Source: an uncultured Eubacterium sp. (GTDB lineage Bacteria; Bacillota; Clostridia; Lachnospirales; Lachnospiraceae). Taken from it: 40,087 nucleotides of DNA. Both the position numbers and the translations under genes were made by a program. Under the pieces are notes generated by a model. The model ran no database searches, was not told the DNA's origin, and saw only the letters and a program-made list of their open reading frames with translations. Positions 32,070-40,087 of this stretch are shown here, one piece after another; positions within the stretch are counted from its first letter, which is position 1; each line of letters opens with the position of its first letter. The stretch covers positions 1 to 40,087 of the forward strand of contig CAMDYG010000022.1 in the NCBI GenBank assembly GCA_945910225.1, read 5' to 3'.

Positions 32070-32800
32070 TATTCTATGCTAACAAGTGTAAGTCCTTGTG
32101 GAGGAGCAGTCTGCCCTGCAACAGATCTGTCCTTTGCCTCTAACATCTGCTTCACATATTCAGGCTTGAATCTTCCTTTTCCTACCTGAATAAGCGTGCC
32201 TGTAATAATTCTTACCATGTTGTATAAGAATCCATTTCCTTTAATACGGATTATTATCTCACTGCCTTCCTGCAGAACCTCAAGTGAATATATAGTCCTG
32301 ACAGTCGATTCCGCCTGAGTTCTCACACAGCAGAAGCTTTTGAAATCATGTTCACCAACAATATATGCGGCAGCTTCTTTCATCTTTTCAATATCAATAC
32401 TGCCTGCAACATGCCATGTGAAATTGCGCTTCTGAGGCAACGGAACAGCAGTATTAAGTATGCGATATTCGTAAGTCTTTCTTGTGTTACAGTGCCTTGG
32501 GTGAAAATCTCCAGACACTTCCCATGAATCCTGAATAACAATTGAATCCGGCAGGAACCTGTTTAGTGCAAATGTGAATCTGTCTCCAGGTATTGTCGAT
32601 TCCGTATCAAATACAGCTACATTTCCATATGCATGCACACCTGCATCTGTACGACTTGCTCCGGTCACATGCACATTTTCACCTGTAAGCTCGTGAATTG
32701 CCTTGTCAAGATACATTTCTATAGTTGGTGCTTCCGGCTGAATCTGCCAGCCGGAATATTCTGTTCCATCATAAGCTACGATAAGCTTTATTCTTCGCAT
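32039..32800 (-). CDS. truA: tRNA pseudouridine(38-40) synthase
   Basis: A 253-residue TruA, which makes pseudouridine at positions 38-40 of the anticodon arm. The catalytic Asp is D52 in ASRTDAGVHAYGN. Other conserved parts are YDGTEYSGWQIQP near the start, FHPRHCNTRKTYEYRI, HDFKSFCCVR and GNGFLYNMVRIITGTLIQVG. Length is typical. AAGGAGG is 7 bases before ATG. It follows ecfT by 63 bases without a terminator and precedes the rplM promoter, the standard Firmicutes order. Confidence 0.97.
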   Translation of the reverse strand: MRRIKLIVAYDGTEYSGWQIQPEAPTIEMYLDKAIHELTGENVHVTGASRTDAGVHAYGNVAVFDTESTIPGDRFTFALNRFLPDSIVIQDSWEVSGDFHPRHCNTRKTYEYRILNTAVPLPQKRNFTWHVAGSIDIEKMKEAAAYIVGEHDFKSFCCVRTQAESTVRTIYSLEVLQEGSEIIIRIKGNGFLYNMVRIITGTLIQVGKGRFKPEYVKQMLEAKDRSVAGQTAPPQGLTLVSIEYVDNDDTRVV

Positions 32801-32863
32801 AGCGTTCCTCCTTATTCAGCCAGAATCAACCTATTATAAATGTCATATCTGTATACACACTGA

Positions 32864-33673
32864 TTATATTAACTTAAGCGTAATCTTAACCACAATAATG
32901 CATGCAAGATACAATGCGATAATAAGATATGCATTAATATCTCTTCTGGAGTATTTCAGCGGCTTCATCTTGGTTCTTCCTTCAGAACCGTGATAACATC
33001 TCGCCTCCATAGCTATTGCAAGTTCATTTGCCCTTCTGAACGCTGATATGAACAAAGGTACAAGAATAGGTATCATGGCCTTTGCCTTCTTAATAATATT
33101 ACCTGACTCAAAGTCTGCACCTCGCGCCATCTGTGCCTTCATTATCTTATCTGTTTCCTCAATAAGAATCGGGATGAACCTCAATGCAATTGACATCATC
33201 ATTGCAATTTCATGAACCGGAACTTTAATGTATTTAAGAAAACCAAGTCCCTTTTCAAGCCCGTCTGTAAGGTTATTAGGCGTTGTTGTGAGTGTCATAA
33301 GGGATGAACCCATAATAAGAAAAATAAGCCTTATAACCATGAATACAGCCGTATTAAGACCTTCATTCGTTATCGTCAGCTTCCATATTTTAATAAGAGG
33401 CGTTCCTGGCGTCAGAAACAGATTAAATGCCGCACTGATTACAATTAATATTACAATTGCCTTAAGACCTTTAACAATGAATTTAAGAGGTATCTTTGAC
33501 AGTGCAATTACAATCGCCAAAAATGCTGCTACAACCAGATACAGCCATATATTACTTCCCAGAAACAGGGATATTACGAATATTAAGGTACCCATAAGTT
33601 TAACTCTCGGGTCCAGTCTGTGTATTACCGAATCTGCCTGATAATACTGTCCTATTGTTATATCTCGAATCAT
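32864..33673 (-). CDS. ecfT: ECF transporter transmembrane subunit EcfT
   Basis: A 269-residue EcfT, the shared membrane component that links the two ATPases to exchangeable vitamin-binding subunits. Five or six membrane helices; the two coupling-helix signatures are MKAQMARGADFES and ELAIAMEARCYHGSEGRTKM (Ala-Arg motifs) between them. The frame opens 16 codons earlier, but AAAGGAAG about 6 bases before ATG 33673 and the family-like MIRDITIGQYYQADSVIHRL decide the start. It is 10 bases after ecfA2. No substrate-specific S component is encoded in the window. Confidence 0.95.
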   Translation of the reverse strand: MIRDITIGQYYQADSVIHRLDPRVKLMGTLIFVISLFLGSNIWLYLVVAAFLAIVIALSKIPLKFIVKGLKAIVILIVISAAFNLFLTPGTPLIKIWKLTITNEGLNTAVFMVIRLIFLIMGSSLMTLTTTPNNLTDGLEKGLGFLKYIKVPVHEIAMMMSIALRFIPILIEETDKIMKAQMARGADFESGNIIKKAKAMIPILVPLFISAFRRANELAIAMEARCYHGSEGRTKMKPLKYSRRDINAYLIIALYLACIIVVKITLKLI

Positions 33674-33683
33674 ATTACTTCCT

Positions 33684-34529
33684 TTATCCCAGTACTGACA
33701 AAATGCTTTCCTTCGCTTCATCTATTGTGATAGCATCTGTATTAACATCAAAGCCTGCCTGTTTTAAATCATTCATCAAATAAGTTACCTGTGGTGCTGC
33801 AAGTCCAATTGCCTCCAGCTCCTTATAATGCCTGAATACATTTCTTGGAGTGTCATCATATGTCAGCACCCCATCATTCATTACCATAATTCTACTCACA
33901 TAGTTAGCAACATCATCCATGCTGTGTGATACAAGAATAATAGTCATTCCTGTCTCTTCCCTTAAGTACTTGAGACAATTAAGGATATCATCTCTTCCCT
34001 TAGGATCAAGTCCAGCCGTAGGTTCATCCAGAATAAGAACATCCGGTTTCATTGCAAGTACACCTGCAATTGCAACCCTTCTCTTCTGTCCACCTGACAA
34101 ATCAAATGGCGACTGATAAAACATATTATCATCTATTCCAACAAGTCTTAACGACTCAAATGCCCTGATTTCAACCTCCTTCTGTGAAAGGCCAAGGTTC
34201 TTAGGGCCAAAACATACATCTTTGAATATCTCAGTCTCAAAAAGCTGGTGTTCCGGATACTGAAAAACCAGTCCTACCCTGCTTCTTAATTCTTTCATAT
34301 TAAAGCCCTGCTCATATATATCTCTGCCATTGTAATATATATGGCCTTCAGTCGGTTTAACAAGTCCATTAAGATGCTGTATAAATGTGGATTTACCCGA
34401 ACCTGTATGACCAATAAGGCCGATAAATTCACCATCTTCTATTGCACAGCTCACATTTTTCAAAGCCTGCCTCTCAAAGCCAGTGCCTTTTTCATAAATG
34501 TAGCTGATATTATCTACTATTATTGACAT
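33684..34529 (-). CDS. ecfA2: ECF transporter ATPase EcfA2
   Basis: A 281-residue ABC ATPase. Walker [17 protein letters not shown]-loop [11 protein letters not shown], signature [13 protein letters not shown], Walker [14 protein letters not shown] and switch His in [12 protein letters not shown]. The C-terminal 60 residues are the extra EcfA domain. Chosen start ATG 34529 has GAGGG five bases upstream and overlaps the end of ecfA1 by 20 bases, indicating coupling; the longer frame lacks a site. Confidence 0.95.
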   Translation of the reverse strand: MSIIVDNISYIYEKGTGFERQALKNVSCAIEDGEFIGLIGHTGSGKSTFIQHLNGLVKPTEGHIYYNGRDIYEQGFNMKELRSRVGLVFQYPEHQLFETEIFKDVCFGPKNLGLSQKEVEIRAFESLRLVGIDDNMFYQSPFDLSGGQKRRVAIAGVLAMKPDVLILDEPTAGLDPKGRDDILNCLKYLREETGMTIILVSHSMDDVANYVSRIMVMNDGVLTYDDTPRNVFRHYKELEAIGLAAPQVTYLMNDLKQAGFDVNTDAITIDEAKESILSVLG

Positions 34530-35391
34530 TGAAACCCTCATTTCTAACTCTAATGAGTTCCTCTATAAATTCTTCTGAAGTCAATATTCCATTTTTTAGT
34601 GGAACACCTTCCTTCTGAAGTTCATAGGCTAATTCTGTAACATGCGGCACGTCAAGTCTCAATTCCTTTAACTTTTCTACCTGCGAAAATATTTCTCTTG
34701 GTGTTCCTGACATTACAAGCTTTCCATCATCCATTACATAAAGCTTGTCTATATCGATTACTTCTTCCATGTAATGAGTGATAAGTATAACCGTTACATT
34801 TTCCTGCCTGTTCAATTCATGAAGCACATTAAGTACATCCTTTCGTCCCAACGGATCAAGCATTGCTGTTGGTTCATCCAATACAATACATTTTGGCTTC
34901 ATTGCTACAATTCCAGCAATCGCTACCCTCTGCTTCTGTCCTCCAGATAGCTTGTTTGGCGACTGATTTCTGAAAGCATACATCCCTACTGCTTTCAGGC
35001 TTTTTTCAACCCGCTCCCATATTTCTTTCGTTGGAACGCCTATATTTTCTGGCCCGAATCCAACTTCTTCGTCAACAAGAGTTCCAACTATCTGGTTATC
35101 AGGGTTCTGGAATACCATTCCGGCAGTCTGTCTGACCTTTAAAGTATTCTCTTCTTCCCTTGTATCCATACCATCAACCCACACAGTTCCCTCTGTCGGC
35201 ATAACGAGCGCATTCAAATGTTTTGCAAATGTTGATTTACCGGAGCCATTATGACCTAACACAGCAACAAAATCGCCCTGCTTAATGTCTATGCTCACAT
35301 CATCAACAGCCTTAGTTATTCCCTCAACATTACCATCTTCATCGCGTCTTATATATTCAAATGTGAGGTTTTTCGCTTTAACTATTCCCAT
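34510..35391 (-). CDS. ecfA1: ECF transporter ATPase EcfA1
   Basis: A 293-residue ABC ATPase paired with EcfA2. Walker [17 protein letters not shown]-loop [13 protein letters not shown], signature [13 protein letters not shown], Walker [14 protein letters not shown] and switch His in [13 protein letters not shown]. The frame extends 13 codons upstream, but AGGGGG near ATG 35391 and the family start [16 protein letters not shown] set it there. It follows the rplQ terminator by about 38 bases, with little room for a separate promoter, so the ECF genes may depend on read-through from the alpha operon. Confidence 0.95.
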   Translation of the reverse strand: MGIVKAKNLTFEYIRRDEDGNVEGITKAVDDVSIDIKQGDFVAVLGHNGSGKSTFAKHLNALVMPTEGTVWVDGMDTREEENTLKVRQTAGMVFQNPDNQIVGTLVDEEVGFGPENIGVPTKEIWERVEKSLKAVGMYAFRNQSPNKLSGGQKQRVAIAGIVAMKPKCIVLDEPTAMLDPLGRKDVLNVLHELNRQENVTVILITHYMEEVIDIDKLYVMDDGKLVMSGTPREIFSQVEKLKELRLDVPHVTELAYELQKEGVPLKNGILTSEEFIEELIRVRNEGFNVNNSR

Positions 35392-35428
35392 ATGACCCCC
35401 TGCCCTTTTAAGTCTTACCGCAGATTTC

Positions 35429-35459
35429 AAAAAAAGCGGATAAGTTACCTTACCCGCTT
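35429..35459 (-). terminator. Terminator of rplQ
   Basis: An 11-base stem AAGCGGGTAAG/CTTATCCGCTT (one G-T pair) with a GTAA loop, followed by seven T on the minus strand. It is 15 bases after the rplQ stop. It should reduce but may not abolish transcription into the ECF genes. Confidence 0.9.
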
Positions 35460-35474
35460 AAATTGCAATTGAAA

Positions 35475-36011
35475 TTAAACTAATTCAAGAAGAACTTCCA
35501 TTGCTGCATCACCTTTTCTTAAACCGATCTTAACGATTCTTGTGTAACCGCCCTGACGATCAGCATACTTAGGTGCGATCTCATCAAATAACTTGTTTGT
35601 AAGATCTACAGTCTTAGTATTCTTCTTCTTTCCAGCAGCTGCTGTAGGAACTTCTGTAACTGTGTAAAGAACCTTATCCATCTGCTTTCTAGCGTGAAGT
35701 CTTGAAGGAAGATCCTTCTTAATTTCCTTCTCTACTGTCTCATATACAGTAACCTTCTTACCATCAACAACTTCCTTAACTCTCTTGCCTTCAGCATCCT
35801 TCTTAGGAACCTTAGCTGAAACCTTAACTGTCTCAAAGTTGTCTTTCTCTTTAACTGCAAGTGTGATGAGCTTTTCAGCCATCTTCTTTACTTCCTTGGC
35901 TCTTGCCTCTGTAGTAACAATCTTGCCATTCTCAATTAATGCTGTTACCTGACTTCTTAATAAAGCCTTTCTCTGGCTAGATGTTCTGCCAAGCTTTCTA
36001 TATTTTGCCAT
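35475..36011 (-). CDS. rplQ: 50S ribosomal protein L17 with lysine-rich insertion
   Basis: A 178-residue L17. The start [20 protein letters not shown] and the end [20 protein letters not shown] are normal. Between about residues 62 and 135 there is an insertion of about 60 residues rich in Lys, Val and Glu, containing [20 protein letters not shown] and GKKKNTKTV, which ordinary L17 (about 115-130 residues) lacks. Such enlarged L17s are seen in Lachnospiraceae. GGAGG is six bases before ATG. It is the last gene of the alpha operon. Confidence 0.97.
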   Translation of the reverse strand: MAKYRKLGRTSSQRKALLRSQVTALIENGKIVTTEARAKEVKKMAEKLITLAVKEKDNFETVKVSAKVPKKDAEGKRVKEVVDGKKVTVYETVEKEIKKDLPSRLHARKQMDKVLYTVTEVPTAAAGKKKNTKTVDLTNKLFDEIAPKYADRQGGYTRIVKIGLRKGDAAMEVLLELV

Positions 36012-36080
36012 GATTTACCTCCATTTGTAACAGCTATACATGCGCTTATGGACTTACTGCATAGCCGCCGTATCTACAAA

Positions 36081-37049
36081 TTAATCTTCATTAGGTCTAA
36101 GATGTAAGCCCATTTCCTTAAGCTTAAGGAGAACCTCATCTAAAGACTTCTTACCTAAGTTTCTTACCTTCATCATATCATCTGGTGTCTTATTGCAAAG
36201 CTCTTCAACAGTGTTGATTCCAGCTCTTCTAAGACAATTAGATGAACGAACAGATAATTCAAGATCCTCAATGCTCATTGAAAGAACCTTAGTAGTCTCA
36301 TCTTCCTGTTGCTCAACCATGATTTCAACCTTCTGAGCATTCTCTGAAAGATTAATAAATCCTTTCAAATGTTCACTTAAGACCTTAGCTGCGAGGCTTA
36401 ATGCCTCATCTGGATCTATTGTTCCATTAGTAAAAATATCAAGTGTAAGCTTATCAAAATCTGTATCCTGACCTACACGAGTATTCTGAACAGCCATGTT
36501 AACTCTTTCTACTGGTGTATAGATTGAATCTACAGCAATAACGCCTGCTGGCTGGTCATCTCTCTTATTCTTCTCTGAGCTTACATAACCACGTCCATTA
36601 GTGATTGTAAGTTCCATAACGAGCTTGCTGTCTGCGCCATTAAGATGTGCAATAACAAGATCTGGATTGATTATTTCAATATCAGGATCTACCTGTATAT
36701 CTGATGCTCTAACTACACCTTCGCCTACGAAGTCAATATGTGCTTCCTTAGGCTCAACAGAATTTCCGTTGTTCTTGATTGATAACTGCTTGATGTTCAT
36801 GACGATCTCAGTAACATCTTCCTTAACACCTGGAATTGAGCTGAATTCATGAAGTACACCTTCAATCTTGATACTGCTTACAGCTGTACCAACTAATGAA
36901 GAGAGCATAATTCTTCTTAAAGAATTACCTAATGTTAAACCATATCCTCTTTCAAGTGGCTCAACAACAAATTTTCCATACTTGCCATCTTCTGATTTTT
37001 CTGTCATCTCAATCTTTGGCATCTTGAAATTAAAATCTGCATCAACCAT
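36081..37049 (-). CDS. rpoA: RNA polymerase alpha subunit
   Basis: A 322-residue alpha subunit. The N-terminal dimerisation domain (residues 1-230) contains [20 protein letters not shown] and [20 protein letters not shown]; after a linker the C-terminal domain (about 255-320) has the DNA- and activator-binding helices in [20 protein letters not shown] and [24 protein letters not shown] is eight bases before ATG. It lies between rpsD and rplQ. Confidence 0.99.
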   Translation of the reverse strand: MVDADFNFKMPKIEMTEKSEDGKYGKFVVEPLERGYGLTLGNSLRRIMLSSLVGTAVSSIKIEGVLHEFSSIPGVKEDVTEIVMNIKQLSIKNNGNSVEPKEAHIDFVGEGVVRASDIQVDPDIEIINPDLVIAHLNGADSKLVMELTITNGRGYVSSEKNKRDDQPAGVIAVDSIYTPVERVNMAVQNTRVGQDTDFDKLTLDIFTNGTIDPDEALSLAAKVLSEHLKGFINLSENAQKVEIMVEQQEDETTKVLSMSIEDLELSVRSSNCLRRAGINTVEELCNKTPDDMMKVRNLGKKSLDEVLLKLKEMGLHLRPNED

Positions 37050-37106
37050 GTATAGTCCCTCCTTTTTATGGGTTTTATAAGTTTTATTCTATATTTCCGG
37101 TACGGA

Positions 37107-37700
37107 TTACTTAGAATATAACTCGACGATAAGCATCTCGTTTACAGGAACATCAATTACTTCTCTTGTAGGGATTGACTTAACTGATCCCTTAAGAGCG
37201 TCTGCATCTGCCTCTAACCACTCTGGAACAAGTCTTCCATTAGTAGACTCAAGGATTTCCTTATATCTTGCTGATGACTTAGACTTCTCTCTGATTTCAA
37301 TAACATCTCCAGCCTTTACAAGGTATGAAGGGATGTTTACGCACTTACCATTAACTAATACATGCTTGTGATCAACGATCTGTCTTGCTTCTTTTCTTGT
37401 TCTAGCGAATCCTAATCTGAAAAGAACGTTATCAAGTCTGAGCTCGAGCATGATCATAAGGTTCTCACCAGTCATACCCTTCTGTCTCTCAGCCTTCTTA
37501 TAATAATTTCTGAAAGGCTTCTCTAATACACCATAGATAAACTTAGCCTTCTGCTTCTCACGAAGCTGCATACCATACTCGCTAACCTTTCTACCAGCGT
37601 TCTTTGCCTTTCTTCTAGATTTCTTATCTATTCCTAAATATACAGGATCCATTTCAAGAGATCTACATCTCTTGAGGACAGGTGTTCTATTAACTGCCAT
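37107..37700 (-). CDS. rpsD: 30S ribosomal protein S4
   Basis: A 197-residue S4, a primary 16S rRNA binder. It begins [20 protein letters not shown]; the S4 RNA-binding domain is [20 protein letters not shown] and [20 protein letters not shown]. No zinc-ribbon start: the four-Cys form is absent. S4 is the autogenous repressor of the alpha operon in Escherichia coli; having rpsD inside this operon makes similar control possible. GGGAGG site, ten bases before ATG. Confidence 0.98.
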   Translation of the reverse strand: MAVNRTPVLKRCRSLEMDPVYLGIDKKSRRKAKNAGRKVSEYGMQLREKQKAKFIYGVLEKPFRNYYKKAERQKGMTGENLMIMLELRLDNVLFRLGFARTRKEARQIVDHKHVLVNGKCVNIPSYLVKAGDVIEIREKSKSSARYKEILESTNGRLVPEWLEADADALKGSVKSIPTREVIDVPVNEMLIVELYSK

Positions 37701-37720
37701 TGTAATCTTACCTCCCTAAA

Positions 37721-38116
37721 TTAAACTCTTCTACGCTTTGGTGGACGGCATCCATTGTGTGGAACTGGAGTAACATCCTTAATACTTGTAACTTCAAGAC
37801 CAGCTGCTGAAAGTGCTCTGATAGCTGCTTCTCTACCTGAACCTGGTCCCTTAACCATAACGTCTACAGACTTTAATCCGTGAACTAATGCAGCCTTAGT
37901 AGCTGTCTCTGCTGCCATCTGTGCTGCATAAGGAGTAGACTTCTTAGATCCTCTGAATCCGAGTCCACCTGCAGATGCCCATGATAAAGCATTTCCTTCT
38001 GCATCTGTTAAAGTAACTATTGTATTATTGAAAGATGACTGAATATGTGCCTGTCCTCTTTCAACATTCTTCTTAACACGCTTCTTTGTCACTTTTTTTG
38101 TAACTTTCTGAGCCAT
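37721..38116 (-). CDS. rpsK: 30S ribosomal protein S11
   Basis: A 131-residue S11, part of the platform of the small subunit near the 3' end of 16S rRNA. Basic N-terminus, then [40 protein letters not shown] and the conserved end [23 protein letters not shown] site about 10 bases before ATG. It follows rpsM by 29 bases. Confidence 0.98.
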   Translation of the reverse strand: MAQKVTKKVTKKRVKKNVERGQAHIQSSFNNTIVTLTDAEGNALSWASAGGLGFRGSKKSTPYAAQMAAETATKAALVHGLKSVDVMVKGPGSGREAAIRALSAAGLEVTSIKDVTPVPHNGCRPPKRRRV

Positions 38117-38145
38117 GATTAACTAACCTCCTGTGAGTTTAACAA

Positions 38146-38520
38146 TTATTTCTTCTTATTAGCTACAGTCTTCTTAGGACCCTTACATGTTCTTGCATTA
38201 GTCTTTGTCTTCTGACCTCTGCATGGAAGTCCCTTTCTATGACGGATTCCTCTGTAGCATCCGATTTCCTTTAATCTCTTAATATTCATGGCAACTTCTC
38301 TTCTTAAGTCACCCTCTACTAAATGTTCTGGATCAGCATCAATAACCTTAGCAATCTTTGCTACTTCTTCATCTGTAAGATCCTTAACACGTGTATCTGG
38401 ATTAACGCCAGCCTCTTCAAGAATCTTAGATGCTCTTACTCGGCCAATACCGTAAACATAAGTAAGTCCTATTTCAATACGCTTTTCTCTTGGTAAGTCT
38501 ACACCTGAAATACGAGCCAT
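38146..38520 (-). CDS. rpsM: 30S ribosomal protein S13
   Basis: A 124-residue S13, which touches tRNA and bridges to the large subunit. Starts [20 protein letters not shown], has the helix-hairpin-helix [20 protein letters not shown] and the basic tail [25 protein letters not shown] is 11 bases before ATG. It is preceded by an unusually long 313-base gap after rpmJ that holds a probable promoter and leader. Confidence 0.98.
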   Translation of the reverse strand: MARISGVDLPREKRIEIGLTYVYGIGRVRASKILEEAGVNPDTRVKDLTDEEVAKIAKVIDADPEHLVEGDLRREVAMNIKRLKEIGCYRGIRHRKGLPCRGQKTKTNARTCKGPKKTVANKKK

Positions 38521-38752
38521 GTGTTCTTTAACCTCCGTTTGATCAATTAAATTAATATTAATATAGATAGAAAAATGTAGTCCGATTCCTACGCAGCTCG
38601 TTCTATGCTCTATCCCACGCTTTGAACGCCTGAAATGTGTGCGTCACCTTCAGTCTACTATATTTGATAGCAATGAACACCGACAACTTATCCGGATGTG
38701 TCATCGCTGCAGCCGCAAAACTGTTCTCTGCCTATACATAATTCAGACAGAA
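38521..38752 (-). ncRNA. Candidate structured 5' leader of rpsM (alpha operon)
   Basis: About 232 bases between a likely promoter and rpsM, with higher GC than the flanks and no supported ORF. One clear hairpin pairs GCGATGACAC (38698-38707) with GTGTTCATTGC (38670-38680), with one bulge and one G-T pair, enclosing ATCCGGATAAGTTGTCG. Further downstream CTGAA/TTCAG and GTAG/CTAC pairings are possible. A ribosomal-protein-binding leader (for example S4-controlled) is my inference; I could not match a known family. Confidence 0.45.
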
Positions 38753-38758
38753 TAAGTT

Positions 38759-38787
38759 ATAATATCAACTAGTGAAATTGATATCAT
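38759..38787 (-). promoter_or_regulatory. Likely internal promoter for rpsM-rpsK-rpsD-rpoA-rplQ
   Basis: Minus-strand ATGATA (38782-38787), 17-base spacer, TATTAT (38759-38764), with TG one base before the -10. A 7-base inverted repeat (ATATCAA/TTGATAT) overlaps it. Between this and rpmJ a hairpin GAGAAGTA/TACTTCTC (38801-38820) has no T-run. Confidence 0.5.
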
Positions 38788-38833
38788 AACGCAGAAATAT
38801 GAGAAGTACTTCTACTTCTCTGCTTCAGGGGAA

Positions 38834-38947
38834 TTAGCCCTGTCTCTGCTTGTGCTTAGGGTTTTCACAGATAATTCTGATGCTGCCCTTTCTTTTAATG
38901 ACTTTGCATTTTTCACAAATTGGTTTAACTGATGATCTAACCTTCAC
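38834..38947 (-). CDS. rpmJ: 50S ribosomal protein L36
   Basis: A 37-residue L36. Translating from GTG 38947 gives [20 protein letters not shown] followed by [17 protein letters not shown]. The zinc ligands are C11, C14, C27 and H32, the zinc-binding (C+) form. AAGGAGG is about 9 bases before the GTG. It stands between infA and rpsM, as usual, but the gap to rpsM is unusually long. Confidence 0.97.
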   Translation of the reverse strand: MKVRSSVKPICEKCKVIKRKGSIRIICENPKHKQRQG

Positions 38948-38981
38948 TGCAAAAGCCTCCTTTCAGACAAGTTCGGTTGAT

Positions 38982-39011
38982 ATTATAACACAACCTTTTC
39001 TATCAACGCAA
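38982..39011 (-). promoter_or_regulatory. Candidate promoter upstream of rpmJ
   Basis: Minus-strand TTGCGT (39006-39011), 18-base spacer, TATAAT (38982-38987), with TG one base before the -10 (extended -10). It lies in the 118-base gap between infA and rpmJ; the -35 is weak. Confidence 0.5.
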
Positions 39012-39065
39012 GGAAATTTTTACAAAATTTATAAAGAATATTTTGTACATATATTCCTTTTGTTT

Positions 39066-39284
39066 TTATTTATCTCTCCAAATGATTCTTCCTTTTGTTA
39101 AATCATATGGTGATAATTCAATTGTTACCTTATCACCAGGAAGAATTCTGATGAAATTCATTCTTAACTTACCACTTATTGTAGCAAGAATCTGATGTCC
39201 ATTCTCAAGTTCTACTTTAAAAAATGCATTAGGTAATTTCTCAACTACCTTTCCTTCGATTTCAATTACATCTGCCTTTGACAT
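39066..39284 (-). CDS. infA: Translation initiation factor IF-1
   Basis: A 72-residue IF-1 (OB fold, binds the ribosomal A-site during initiation). Starts [20 protein letters not shown], with [39 protein letters not shown] and the end LTKGRIIWR. Length is exactly typical. AGGAGG is 8 bases before ATG. It follows the KOW-protein gene by 16 bases. Confidence 0.98.
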   Translation of the reverse strand: MSKADVIEIEGKVVEKLPNAFFKVELENGHQILATISGKLRMNFIRILPGDKVTIELSPYDLTKGRIIWRDK

Positions 39285-39300
39285 ATAAGTTTACCTCCTA

Positions 39301-39570
39301 TTATTTGGCACTGGTCTTAATCTGCTTAATCGCATATTTTATTTCTTCATTACTTATAAACAGTTTTTTCTCTATCTTTTCTGCAAGATCACTATCTTTT
39401 TGTTTTATAAGCTGAATGTGCTTCAGCTTTTTCTTTTTCAGTTTATCTGTCGGTCTTAAATTACCATCCGACAGATAAACATATACATTATCAGATTCGA
39501 GAATCATATATACAGTACCTTTGTCATGGCCTGCTATAGAACTTGCAAAATATCCTCTTATATCACTCAT
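39301..39570 (-). CDS. KOW-domain RNA-binding protein
   Basis: An 89-residue protein with an N-terminal KOW-like fold (YFASSIAGHDKGTVYMIL, then VYVYLSDGNLRPTDKLKKKK) and a helical, basic C-terminal half ending IKQIKTSAK. Proteins of this type (resembling eukaryotic L14e/L6e) are regularly encoded between adk/map and infA in Clostridia; their ribosome-related role is not defined. The site is AGGATG, about 9 bases before ATG. It lies 18 bases after adk. Confidence 0.88.
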   Translation of the reverse strand: MSDIRGYFASSIAGHDKGTVYMILESDNVYVYLSDGNLRPTDKLKKKKLKHIQLIKQKDSDLAEKIEKKLFISNEEIKYAIKQIKTSAK

Positions 39571-39588
39571 AAATCTTCATCCTAAGTA

Positions 39589-40087
39589 TTAGCCTAAGAT
39601 TTTAACTATCGCATCAAACACATCATCCATTGGCTGTGTACCATCAACTTCCTTGAGTACACCCTTGCCTGAATAGTATTCAATCAATGGCTGTGTCTGC
39701 TCATGATATACTGAAAGTCTGTTCTTTACTGTTTCTGGCTTATCATCATCTCTTAAGATAAGCTTCTCTCCACATGCATCGCATATACCCTCAACCTTAG
39801 TTGGGTTGAACTGGATATGATATGTAGCGCCACATCCAACACATGCACGTCTGCCAGACATTCTGTTTATTATATTCTCATCAGGAACTTCGACATTGAT
39901 TGCATAATCAACAGACTCTCCATTAGCACTAAGAGCCTTATCAAGTGCCTCTGCCTGAGGAATTGTTCTTGGGAATCCATCTAGTACATATCCGTTAGCA
40001 CAATCTGCTTCCTTGAATCTGTCCATGATAAGATCTACTACTAATTCATCAGGTACGAGCTCTCCCTTATCCATGTATGTCTTTGCT
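39589..40087 (-). CDS. adk: Adenylate kinase, C-terminal part (cut by window edge)
   Basis: The last 166 codons of adk; the P-loop and start lie beyond the right edge, so the ATG at 40074 is internal. Adk converts ATP and AMP into two ADP. Visible: [20 protein letters not shown], the AMP-binding [17 protein letters not shown], and the LID with a four-Cys zinc knot in [12 protein letters not shown] and [15 protein letters not shown], the Gram-positive form. The end [12 protein letters not shown] is typical. Confidence 0.97.
   Translation of the reverse strand, partial: AKTYMDKGELVPDELVVDLIMDRFKEADCANGYVLDGFPRTIPQAEALDKALSANGESVDYAINVEVPDENIINRMSGRRACVGCGATYHIQFNPTKVEGICDACGEKLILRDDDKPETVKNRLSVYHEQTQPLIEYYSGKGVLKEVDGTQPMDDVFDAIVKILG

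Overview
The window (about 40 kb, low GC) is chromosomal DNA from a Gram-positive anaerobe, most likely a member of the Lachnospiraceae (Clostridia). The evidence is strong AGGAGG ribosome sites on nearly every gene, an adk / KOW-protein / infA / rpmJ / rpsM / rpsK / rpsD / rpoA / rplQ / ecfA1 / ecfA2 / ecfT / truA / rplM / rpsI order, an L17 enlarged by a lysine-rich insertion, a zinc-type adenylate kinase lid, and a DUF3880/CgeB-like glycosyltransferase. I see no rRNA, tRNA, prophage, insertion sequence or CRISPR array. The genus cannot be fixed from the sequence alone.

Layout. 1-2400: start of secA (cut by the window edge), a small SAM methyltransferase and the long-form hibernation factor hpf, all on the minus strand, then a 650-base AT-rich gap with the hpf promoter, a tiny leader ORF and a cluster of DnaA-box-like 9-mers. 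2400-6900: an SDR reductase, a cation diffusion facilitator, a divergent serine hydrolase and a zinc-ribbon/Yip1-like membrane protein with an operator-bearing promoter. 6980-11500: a minus-strand unit of citrate synthase, aroA and the CgeB-like protein, preceded by a YcxB-like membrane protein; a divergent SDR follows. 12437-21201: a closely spaced minus-strand run of anion transporter, zinc-ribbon membrane protein, TPM-domain protein, SpoVK/CbbX-like AAA+ ATPase, surface protein, M18 aminopeptidase and tRNA-dihydrouridine synthase. 21411-24125: a three-gene membrane/secreted cluster and a membrane Ser/Thr kinase, divergent from an HTH protein plus amidohydrolase pair. 25650-27876: a PadR / DUF1700-like / DUF4097-like envelope operon behind an elaborate repeat operator. 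28065-30083: a large beta-propeller protein without a signal peptide. 30138-30725: an apparently internally deleted Cof-type HAD phosphatase.

30983-40087 is the housekeeping end: rplM-rpsI with a consensus promoter and leader, truA with the energy-coupling-factor transporter module (ecfA1-ecfA2-ecfT, no substrate component here), and the alpha-operon genes. The most notable housekeeping observations are a 313-base structured gap with its own likely promoter between rpmJ and rpsM, and the absence of map between adk and infA.

Several start codons were moved downstream from the longest reading frame to a codon with a proper ribosome site; each case is stated in its entry. All functions rest on motif recognition by eye, with no database search.
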